A DNA stretch of 64,000 bases from Mumia sp050632745. GTDB lineage: Bacteria > Actinomycetota > Actinomycetes > Propionibacteriales > Nocardioidaceae. The notes under the pieces are model-generated. The model did not search any database and was not told the DNA's origin. It saw nothing but the letters and a program-made list of their open reading frames with translations. Positions 35,484-44,700 of this stretch are shown in pieces; the stretch's first letter is position 1, and each line of letters starts with the position of its first letter. The stretch is from positions 1,178,001 to 1,242,000 of the forward strand of contig NZ_JBODSD010000002.1 of assembly GCF_050632745.1 (NCBI RefSeq), written 5' to 3'. Made by a program: the position numbers and the translations under genes.

Positions 35484-36695
35484 TCAGAGACGCTCGACGA
35501 CGGTGGCGATGCCCATGCCGCCGCCGACGCACAGCGTGGCGACGCCGTAGCGCTGGTCGCGACGCTCGAGCTCGTCGACGACGGTGCCGAGGATCATCGC
35601 GCCGGTGGCGCCGAGGGGGTGGCCGAGCGCGATCGCGCCGCCGTTGACGTTGACGATGTCGTGCGGGACGGACATGTCCTTCATGAAGCGGAGCACGACC
35701 GCGGCGAACGCCTCGTTCATCTCGTACAGGTCGATGTCGCTCGCCTCGAGCCCGGCCTTGGCCAGGGCCTTGCGGGTCGCCGGCGCCGGGCCGGTGAGCA
35801 TGATCGTCGGCTCGGAGCCCGAGACGGCGGTGGCGAGGATCCGGGCGCGCGGGGTGAGCCCGTTGCGCTTGCCGGCCTCCTCGTTGCCGATCACGACGAT
35901 AGCGGCGCCGTCGACGATGCCGGAGCTGTTGCCGGCGTGGTGGACGTGGTTGATCCTCTCGACCTGCGTGTACTTCTCGAGCGCGACGGCGTCGAACCCG
36001 CCGAAGTTGCCGATCGCCTCGAACGACGGCGCCAGCGAGGACAGCGACTCGGCGGTCGTGCCGGGACGCACGAACTCGTCGTGGTCGAGGATCGTGAGGC
36101 CGTTGACGTCCTGGACCGGGATGACCGACTTCGCGAAGTAGCCGTTGGCGATCGCCTTGGCGGCACGCGCCTGCGACTCGGCGGCGTAGGTGTCGACGTC
36201 GGTGCGACTGAAGCCCTCGATGGTCGCGATCAGGTCGGCACCGATGCCCTGCGGGACGAAGTCGGTGGCGAACGCGGTGGCCGGGTCCATCGCCCAGGCG
36301 CCGCCGTCGGCCGCCATCGGGACGCGGCTCATCGACTCGACGCCGCCGGCGAGGATCAGGTCCTCCCAGCCGGAGCGGACGCGCTGGGCGGCCTGGTTGA
36401 CAGCCTCGAGGCCCGACGCGCAGAAGCGGTTGAGCTGGACACCGGCGACGGTGTCGGGGAGACCGGCGGCGAGCGCGGCGGTCTTGGCGATGTCGGCACC
36501 CTGGTCGCCGATCGGCGTCACGCAGCCCAGGACGACGTCCTCGACCTGCGCCGGGTCCAGCGTCGGGTTGCGCTTCTGGACCTCCTCGAGGAGCCCGGTC
36601 ACGAGGCTGATGGGCTTCACCTCGTGCAGGGATCCGGTCTTCTTGCCGCGCCCGCGGGGGGTGCGGATCGCGTCGTAGATGAATGCCTCAGTCAT
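35484..36695 (-). CDS. fadA: Acetyl-CoA acyltransferase (3-ketoacyl-CoA thiolase)
   Basis: 403 residues from the ATG at 36695. Nucleophilic Cys92 is in LNRFCASGLEAVN, His in GGAIALGHPLGATGA, and the second Cys in LCVGGGMG near the end. It releases acetyl-CoA in beta-oxidation and partners the downstream FadB. A consensus promoter and operator dyads lie about 80-140 nt upstream, consistent with fatty-acid or acyl-CoA induction (inference). An earlier in-frame ATG at 36740 is less likely, since it falls in the leader. Confidence 0.95.
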   Translation of the reverse strand: MTEAFIYDAIRTPRGRGKKTGSLHEVKPISLVTGLLEEVQKRNPTLDPAQVEDVVLGCVTPIGDQGADIAKTAALAAGLPDTVAGVQLNRFCASGLEAVNQAAQRVRSGWEDLILAGGVESMSRVPMAADGGAWAMDPATAFATDFVPQGIGADLIATIEGFSRTDVDTYAAESQARAAKAIANGYFAKSVIPVQDVNGLTILDHDEFVRPGTTAESLSSLAPSFEAIGNFGGFDAVALEKYTQVERINHVHHAGNSSGIVDGAAIVVIGNEEAGKRNGLTPRARILATAVSGSEPTIMLTGPAPATRKALAKAGLEASDIDLYEMNEAFAAVVLRFMKDMSVPHDIVNVNGGAIALGHPLGATGAMILGTVVDELERRDQRYGVATLCVGGGMGIATVVERL

Positions 36696-36776
36696 GGCGG
36701 TCCTTCGATTCGTTGACGACCCGGCTAAATAACCGTTCACGGGCGGTGGCTGTCCCCAGCGGGAACCGCCCGAAAG

Positions 36777-36805
36777 AAGTTACTTACGAGTAACGACTGT
36801 GTCAA
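36777..36805 (-). promoter_or_regulatory. Consensus promoter of the fadA-fadB operon with embedded operator
   Basis: On the minus strand TTGACA (36805-36800), a 17-nt spacer and TAACTT (36782-36777). The dyad GTTACT-TACG-AGTAAC (36779-36794) fills the spacer and part of the -10, the usual position of a repressor site. Transcription would start near 36770, giving a ~75-nt leader. Confidence 0.72.
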
Positions 36806-36822
36806 TGATACTCACACCACTA

Positions 36823-36839
36823 TGACAGCACCACTGTCA
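36823..36839. promoter_or_regulatory. TGACAG-N5-CTGTCA operator-like dyad upstream of fadA promoter
   Basis: TGACAG, CACCA, CTGTCA. Nearly identical to the dyad in the racemase promoter (52266-52282) and related to that at 54447-54465. Confidence 0.6.
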
Positions 36840-36880
36840 CGGTGTCACCCGGCCTCCCGCGCCAGCCAGGGGCGTACGCC

Positions 36881-37810
36881 TCAGCGGCGGAACCACTCCC
36901 CGACCAGTGCCTGGAGCGCCGAGATCAGGGCGACCGGCTGGTCGAGCATGATGTGGTGCCCGGCGTCCGGGATCACCGTGACCGGGACGTGGCCGCCGAG
37001 CCGCGCGGCCACCGTCGTCGTGATGTCGGTGGTCGCCATCCCGCGCTCCCCGCGCACCAACGCCGTCGGGCAGTCGGTCTCCGCGACGTCGTCGGGCTCC
37101 ATCTGCGCACTGAGGAACACGTGCGGGTCGAACTTCCAGGTCCACCCGCCCTCGACCTCGTGCACCGACGCGGCGGCGACGTGCTCGCGCACGTACGGGA
37201 GCGAGGCGTCGTCCGGCGGCAGGGTGCGGAAGCGGCCCACGACCGCCTCCCAGCTGGGGTAGACCTTGTTGCCGGGGACGTGCCGCCCGGACTCCTTCCA
37301 CGCCCGCGTCTCGGGCGACATCTGCTGGACCGGCGAGTCGATCGCGCAGGCGCCGGAGAGCCGCGCCCCGTGCTCGCGCGCGGCGGTGAGGGTGACGAAG
37401 CCGCCCATGCTGTGCCCGATCACGGCAGGCATCATCTCGGCGGGCCCGGTCCCGCCCACCGTCTCCGCCTCGGCGACCGCGACCACCTCGCGCGCGAAGA
37501 GCGAGAGGTCGTACGCCCGCCGCCAGTCGGAGTCGCCGTGTCCCGAGAGGTCCAGCGCGACCACGCGGTGCGAGGTCGCGAGGAACGGCGCGACGTGGTC
37601 CCACCAGCCGGCGTGCGCGGCCCCGCCGTGCACCAGCACGACGACCGGGTCCCCGACCTTGCCCCACGTCCGGTACGCGATGCGCGCGCCCTCGACCTCG
37701 AGGTCGTGGCGCTGGTACGGCGTGGCGAGCGCCTCGGAGAACCAGGCGGGTACGGCGGTGGTGGCCGACACCCTGCTGCCCGACGTGGCGCTGCGGGGTG
37801 AAGCGGGCAT
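36881..37810 (-). CDS. Alpha/beta-hydrolase fold protein
   Basis: 309 residues. The oxyanion motif VVLVHGGAAHAGWWDHVAPF is near residue 55, the nucleophile elbow GHSMGGFVT (Ser of G-x-S-x-G) near residue 130, and the C-terminal His in IPDAGHHIMLDQP. It could be an esterase, lipase-like hydrolase or epoxide-type hydrolase; the cap region is not diagnostic. It has GAGGAG upstream of the ATG at 37810 and follows the MerR gene by 47 nt in the same direction, so it may be its target. Confidence 0.87.
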   Translation of the reverse strand: MPASPRSATSGSRVSATTAVPAWFSEALATPYQRHDLEVEGARIAYRTWGKVGDPVVVLVHGGAAHAGWWDHVAPFLATSHRVVALDLSGHGDSDWRRAYDLSLFAREVVAVAEAETVGGTGPAEMMPAVIGHSMGGFVTLTAAREHGARLSGACAIDSPVQQMSPETRAWKESGRHVPGNKVYPSWEAVVGRFRTLPPDDASLPYVREHVAAASVHEVEGGWTWKFDPHVFLSAQMEPDDVAETDCPTALVRGERGMATTDITTTVAARLGGHVPVTVIPDAGHHIMLDQPVALISALQALVGEWFRR

Positions 37811-37857
37811 GACGGCTCCTCAGTTACGAACAGACCTGACGGTTTCCGAACGCAACC

Positions 37858-38574
37858 CTACGTCCGCCGTCGTACGATCTCGCGCTTGGTCTCGTTCACC
37901 GCGCTCTCGTAGGCCGTCACGAGCGCCTGGACCGTGAGCGGCTTGAAGCGCTCGACCATCGCCGCGATCGCCTCCGACGACTCGCCGCTCGCCCGGTAGT
38001 GCGGGAGCACCTTGACCCGGAAGACCTCGGTGAGCTCCTCCGCGATCGCCCGCGCGTGCGTCTCGAAGATGCGCTCGGCCTCGACCGCGCCGTCGAGCGG
38101 CAGCCCGAGGTCCATCAGCTCGATCCCGATCGAGAGGTGGGCGGGCGAGACGCGGAAGACGTCCTCGTCCGGGGTCGGCTCGACGACCCTCAGCGCGACG
38201 AGGAGCTCGATGTCGTCGTCCGACAGCGGCCTGCCCGCACGGGCCTCGAGCGTCGCCCGCTCCGCCGTCTCCGGAAGGTCGGACAACCAGGGCGCGAGCA
38301 TGGTGCGCTGCAGGGCGACGTCGCCCGGGCTCGCCGCCTCCGGCAACCGCTCGAGGTAGCCCTCGATCGCCGACAGCGTGAAGCCGTGCGCCTGCAGCTC
38401 GCGCACCAGCTCGAGGCGCGCGAGGTGGTCGGCGCCGTAGAAGCCGTTGCGCCCCTCGCGCACCGGCGGAGGGATCAGCCCGCGTCCGGCGTAGAACCGG
38501 ATCGTGCGGACGCTCATGCCGACGCGCTCAGCGAGCTGCTCGACGGAGAGGCGCTCGGAATGTGCCTGGACCAT
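37858..38574 (-). CDS. MerR-family transcriptional regulator
   Basis: 238 residues. The N-terminal MerR helix-turn-helix is SVEQLAERVGMSVRTIRFYAGRGLIPPP, with wing REGRNGFYGADHLARLELVRELQAHGFTL. The C-terminal ~150 residues form a helical effector domain without the Cys residues of metal sensors, so an organic ligand is more likely. TAAGGT lies 6 nt before the ATG at 38574 (leaderless). It is upstream of and codirectional with the hydrolase gene. Confidence 0.88.
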   Translation of the reverse strand: MVQAHSERLSVEQLAERVGMSVRTIRFYAGRGLIPPPVREGRNGFYGADHLARLELVRELQAHGFTLSAIEGYLERLPEAASPGDVALQRTMLAPWLSDLPETAERATLEARAGRPLSDDDIELLVALRVVEPTPDEDVFRVSPAHLSIGIELMDLGLPLDGAVEAERIFETHARAIAEELTEVFRVKVLPHYRASGESSEAIAAMVERFKPLTVQALVTAYESAVNETKREIVRRRT

Positions 38575-38580
38575 GTCGGC

Positions 38581-38586
38581 ACCTTA
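38581..38586 (-). promoter_or_regulatory. -10 element TAAGGT of the MerR gene
   Basis: On the minus strand TAAGGT is followed by 6 nt and the ATG at 38574. Confidence 0.45.
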
Positions 38587-38658
38587 GACCCGCGCCGACG
38601 GCGGGTGCCCCGCGAGGACGAACCGGATTTCCTGGTCGCTGGGGGCAGAAATCGCCGA

Positions 38659-38664
38659 TAGGGT
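38659..38664 (+). promoter_or_regulatory. Possible -10 element TAGGGT of the giant surface-protein gene
   Basis: TAGGGT within CCGATAGGGTCGC would start a ~52-nt leader ending with GGGGGTAGGGG before the ATG at 38723. No good -35 element is seen. Confidence 0.25.
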
Positions 38665-38722
38665 CGCAGGGCCGACACCGTCGTGCCCGGACGGCGGTGG
38701 ACCGCGCACACGGGGGTAGGGG

Positions 38723-41700
38723 ATGCATCGCTCGACGGGGCAGACGGCCGGTCGCACGCGCCGACGGAAGCTCATCACGCTGCTGTTCGGAGTGCTTCTT
38801 CTCGGAGGGCTCCTGTCGACGAGCCCGGCCGCCGCTGACGGCGACGGCTTCCTCACCCTCAGCAAGTCGGCGAGCCAGCCCGGCCCCTTCCAACCCGGCG
38901 ACACCTTCAGCTACACGCTCACCGTCGGGTGCTCCAACACCGTCGGCAGCGGCTGCGACGCCGCGCAGGTCACCGACACGCTCCCCGCGCCGCTGGTCCT
39001 CGACCCGTCGAACCCCGAGCCGGTGGTCGTCGTCGGCCCCGCCCCGAGCGACGTCACCCTCGACGGCGACAACGGCTTCACGGTCGACTTCACCGGCGAC
39101 ACCGGCTCGGGCCTCACGGGCCTCCCGACCGGCCAGACCGTGCAGATCGTCGTCAGTGTGATGGTCCCCGAGGACGCCACGTTCGACGACGCCGGCACCC
39201 TGACGAACACCGCCACCGTCACCGCGGACAACGCCGAGACCAAGACCGACAGCGCCGACGTCACCCTCGAGGTTCCCCTCGTCCTCGACTCCACCGTCAC
39301 GAAGAACCTCACGCCGGACACGCCGATCCCCGCCGTGCCCGGCCAGTCGGTCCAGTTCGAGATCGGCGGCGCCAACACGTCCAACGCGGCCGTCGACGAG
39401 CTCGTCGTCCAGGACCCGGCCGACGGCGCGGCGGACCCGTTCGAGTACCTCGAGCTCACGGGCATCGCGAGCATCACCCCGCCCGCCGGAGCCGACACGG
39501 TCCAGGTCGACTGGCAGGACGCCGACGGCGTCTGGCACACGGGGACCGCGACGACGCCGATCCCCGACGACCCGAACGAGCTCCTGGCCGGCGTCGACCT
39601 CGCCGAGGTGCACGGCCTGCGGTTCACGTTCAGCGCCGACGGAGGCACCGTCCCGATCACCCCGGAGGACGGCCAGGCGGCGATCGTCCTCGACACGGAG
39701 ACACGCGACAACGTCACCGACATCCCTCCAGGCACGACCGAGACGGTCTCCAACACCGCGTCGTCCCAGGTGAACCTCGGCGACGACTCCTCGACCCCGG
39801 TCACCGACGACGACACCGTCGTCCTCGAGCGCAACCCGCCGAGCGTCGCGGTCGACAAGTCGTACGCGGTGGACCACCTGACGCCGGGCCAGTCGACCAC
39901 CGCGACCGTCCGCGTGACGAACGGAAGCACCCCTGTCACCGAGATGGTCATCACCGACCCGGCCGCCGGGACTCCCGACTTCGTCGCGCAGGGGATCACC
40001 TTCACGGGGTTCACCGACGGGGTCGAGTGGCCGGTGGCCGCCACCGGGGTCTCGATCCAGTACACCTACGACGACGGGTTCACCGAGGGCCCGAAGACCT
40101 CCACCGACGTCGACACGATCCCGGGTCCGACCGAGGGCCACCGCGTCAGCGGCTACACGATCACGTTCACCGGGCCCATCGACGCCAACGCGTACGCGAA
40201 CCTCCCCTTCACCGTGACCGCCGACCCGCTGCCGGGCGACGAGTCCGTGACCACCACCAACACCGCTTCCTCCCAGGTCACCGCGTCCAACGGCGAGGAG
40301 AGCGACGTCGTCACCGACGACGCCGACCTCACCCGTGACCCGCTGCGCGTCACCACCGACGTCACCAAGAACATCGGCAACGGCGAGCTCCCCGGCGTCC
40401 CCGGGGCGGGGACGACGGTCAACATCAGTGGCCAGGTCTGCGGCACGTGCGCGGACAAGGAACCCTCGACGACCGGCTCGGAGTACCTCCAGATCACCGA
40501 CCCGCCCAACCCGTCCGCCGTGCCGAGCGATTTCTGGAACCACTTCGACGTCACCTCGTTCGGACCGACCGACGTCCCCGCGAACGCCGACATGACGGTC
40601 GAGTACTGGAACGGTACGGAGTGGGTTCCGCTCGCCGGGCCGGTCGAGGGTCCCGCGACCTGGACGTACACGCCGACGGCCGACGAGCAGGACGCGATCC
40701 AGGGCATCCGCTACACCTTCACCCCGAAGGAGGGGGAGCTCCTCCCGCCGGGCTTCAACGTCATCACCTACCAGAACGTGGAGCTCCGTGAGGAGCTGCG
40801 GGACGGGACCGGCCCCGCCGTCCCGGACCCCGAGGGCGACCCGATCACGGTCGGCAACGAGGCCGGCAGCGAGGTCCACAACCCCAACGCCGTCGATCCC
40901 ACCGACAACGCGACCGCCGACGACGACGTCGTCATCAACCCCGTCCCGCCGGGCCCGGGACCCGACACCATCGACAAGGGCTGGCTGGTCGACGGCACGC
41001 CGCAGCAGACCGGCGCCACCGTCCCGTCGCTGTCCGACGACCAGCGGACCGCACGGATCTCCTGGGGGACCAACCTCTTCCCCGCCGACCAGTACGTGAT
41101 CACCGACCCGGCGACCGATCCGCAGAACGTGGCGACGTCGCTGTTCGACGCGTGGGACCTGTACCGGATCGAGCCGATCACGGCGGCCACCGACCCGATG
41201 ATGACCTTCGACGCCATCGCGTCGGTGGAGCTCTACGTCGACGGGATCGGCTGGGTGGACATCACCGACGACGCCTGCGCGAACGGCTGCGACGGCCAGT
41301 TCGGCGGCTACACGCTGTCCGACGAGCAGCGCGCGACCACGATCGGCGTCCGGATCACGTACGAGGAGAGCCCCACCCGGGCCGAGCGCATCACGAGCCC
41401 CACCGACCCGCAGGTCGGCACCGGCGTCGCCCGGACCGCGGGCAACGACCGTCCGCTCGACCTGACCTTCCAGCTCCGCCAGCAGCTGCGCTCGGACCCC
41501 ACGCAGGCCGTGCTCGGCGACACGCACGACTACACCTACAACACGGACCAGGCCGGGCTCGTCCGCAACACCGTCGACGGCACGATGATCAGTGGCGACG
41601 AGGAGCGCTCGACCACGGACTTCGCCGACATCCTCATCGTCGACGAGCCGGTGAACGTCGACATCACCAAGACGTTCGACCAGGAGGTCCTCGGCATCCC

Positions 41701-44700
41701 TCCGGTGGACACGCCGCAGACGGACTACCCCCTCATCACCGCCGACCTCAGCGCGACGAACGACAGCGTGTCCAAGCTCCGCACGCTGCGCATCGACGAC
41801 CCGAGCGCGAGCCCTGCGCTGCAGCCCGAGCCGTTCCAGACGCTCAACCTCTACGAGATCGGTGAGATCACCACGCCCGCCGGCGCGACCGAGACCGTGG
41901 TGCTCCTCTACCGCGACTGGAGCGCGACCCCGACGGCGTACTCGGTGGCCGCGGCCCAGGCACTCACCCCCGACGAGCTCGCGGACGTCACCGGCATCTC
42001 GGTCGTGCACACCGGGCTCATCGAGTCCCAGGCGACCGCCGACGTCGAGCTCGTCTTCCAGCTCCGCGTGACCAACCGCGTGACCGGGCAACCGCCGACC
42101 CCCTCCTCGACGCAGATCCCGAACGTCGCCGGGGTCACGGGCAGCAACCCGCACGACACGGTCACCGACCAGGCGACCGACGGGTTCACGCTCGCCGAGC
42201 CGACGTACGGCGTGCTGCCGGGCAAGACCATCGCCCCGGCCGAGCGGTACGAGGACGAGCCGAACCAGTACCTCGTCACGCTCAGCGGCCAGCCGACCGG
42301 GACGGTCCGCACGGAGGAGATGACCCTCACCGACACGACGGAGACGTTCTGGAACGCCTTCGACTTCGACTCCTTCGCTCCCCTCGAGCTGCAGTTCCCG
42401 ATCCGCCAGCTCAAGGTCGACGCGCTGGTCGGCGTGACGTACGAGCTCGACGGGTCCGGCGCGCCGGTCGCCCTGTGCAACGGCGCCACCGACCTCACCG
42501 CGTGCTGGGTCGAGGGCGACTGGGTGCAGTCCGGGGCGGGCGGCGCGATCACCCCGACGCTGCCGAGCGGCGTCGCCGCCGACGACGTGCGTGGTCTCCG
42601 GATCTCCGCGCGCAACGAGGACGGCACGCAGTGGGAGCGCCCCAACAACCCGCGACTCGTCGTCAGCTTCGGGGCGACGCAGCGCGACACGCTGCGGATC
42701 GGGCCCGACGGCGGCGACGACACCCCGGTCCCCTCCACCCGACCCGGCATGGAGACGGCTCCCGGCGAGACCGTCCAGGGTCAGACCACCGACACGGTCG
42801 ACGTGCACGCCGAGGGCACGTGGCTCAACCCCGACGGGACGGTCTGGACGGCCGACGACGACGCCACCGCGACCACGCTGCTGCGGCACCTGCCGAACGA
42901 GATCAGGGTGACGAAGGCTCCCGGCAACGGCAGCGACACCGACCCGCCGTCGTACGTCCCCGCGCAGTCGATCCCGTACGTCCTGCTGTTCCAGAACACC
43001 GGGCAGTGGCCGATGACCGGCCTGGAGCTCTCCGACCAGATCGCGACCGACGCCCAGGGATCCCTGCTGGTCGAGCCGCGAGACGCCTCCGGCGAGCCCG
43101 TGCCTGCCTACTCCTTCACCCTCGTCGGCGCCGACGGCACCCCGAAGTCGACCGCGGGCTTCTCGGCGAGCCTGAACGAGCAGACGGGCCTGCTGAGCAT
43201 CACGGTGCCCGACGGCTTCGTCTTCGAGCCCGGCGACACGCTCACCGTCCGCGCCCCGCTGCAGTTCCGGCCCGGGCTTCCGCCAGGCACCTCGGTCGGC
43301 AACAGCGTCACCGCGACCAGCGACCGTCCGTTCGACACCTGCCAGTACACGACGAACCAGACCATCTCCTCCACGAGCGAGGTCGTCGACGACTGCACCG
43401 CCACCACGCACACGACTCCCCGGGCCGCGAGCCCGCTCGTGGTCCAGAAGTCGGTGAAGGGCGTCGGCGCGGGCGTCGCCGGAGCCGCCGAGGGCGACCC
43501 GAACTACGACGACCTCGGCCGTCTCGTCACCGGGACGGGCGCGCCGGAGACGTGCGAGAGCCCGAACGGCCAGAACGGCTACTACCGCAGTCCGTGCGTG
43601 CCGATCACCCGACCGGGCGGCATCGAGCGCTGGCAGTACTCGGCGCAGAACGCCGGCAACGTCCCGGCGCACGTGATCGCCGGCATCGACAGCTTCCCGC
43701 GCTACGGCGACGTCGGCGTGATCACCGGTACGCCGCGCGGGTCGGAGTGGGAGACGACCATCGTCGGCAACCCCACCAGCAACCTCGACGAGGTGGACGA
43801 GCTGGCCAAGTCCGTCACGTGGTACTACCTCATGGACACGCCGTCATCGGCGTGCAACGCGGCCGACATCCTCAACGAGACGACGCCGGGCGGCATCCCG
43901 ACCACCGACCCCTGCTACGACGAGGTCAACGGCCGGGCGTGGACGGAGGTGACGGACGACACCACCGAGGCCGAGCTGACCGGGGCCTCCGCCGTGAAGT
44001 TCGTGATCACCTACGACGAGGACGGCACCGGCCTCGCTCCGGGCAGCGCCATCCACCTCACGCTCGACACCCGGACCGCATGGGCGGTCGACAACGGGGT
44101 GAACGGCGAGTTCCCGATCGCGTGGAACTCCGTCGCGTCCGGCACGCAGGGCGTGACGGGGAACCAGACGATCGTCAGCCCCGTCGTCGAGCCCACCCGC
44201 GTCGGCGTCGCGACGGCGATCGGCAAGCTCGCGCTGCAGAAGCAGGTGGAGGGCGCGGACCTGCCCGGAGTCACGTACCCCGACGCCTACACGTTCCGGG
44301 TGCGCTGCGTCTCCGGGCCGGAGACCGTGCCGCTGGTCGACTCCGACGGCAATGACGCGAGCCTGGTGACGCTGCAGGCCGACGGCACCCTGGTCACGTA
44401 CAACAGCGGCCAGACGATCAACCTGCCCCTGTACGCCGACTGCACGCTCACCGAGGAGCCGATCGCGCAGGGCGCCACGGTCACGTACGACCCGCCGGGG
44501 ACCGACGGCACCTCCGGCTCGATCACGGCGTTGAACGACCAGACCGACCGTGACGACGTCGTCGACCCGGCGTTCCCCGAGACGGTCGAGCTCGCGCAGA
44601 TCACCGCGACCAACACCTATGCCGTGGCCGGCTTCTCCGTCTCGAAGGCCGTCGAGAACGGCGGGGCGGTCGACCAGGACGGCAACCCGATCGTCTACGA

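Noticed and set aside
36881..37810. Naming the hydrolase as a specific epoxide hydrolase or haloperoxidase
   Set aside because: The catalytic triad is general to the fold and no cap-domain signature is decisive.
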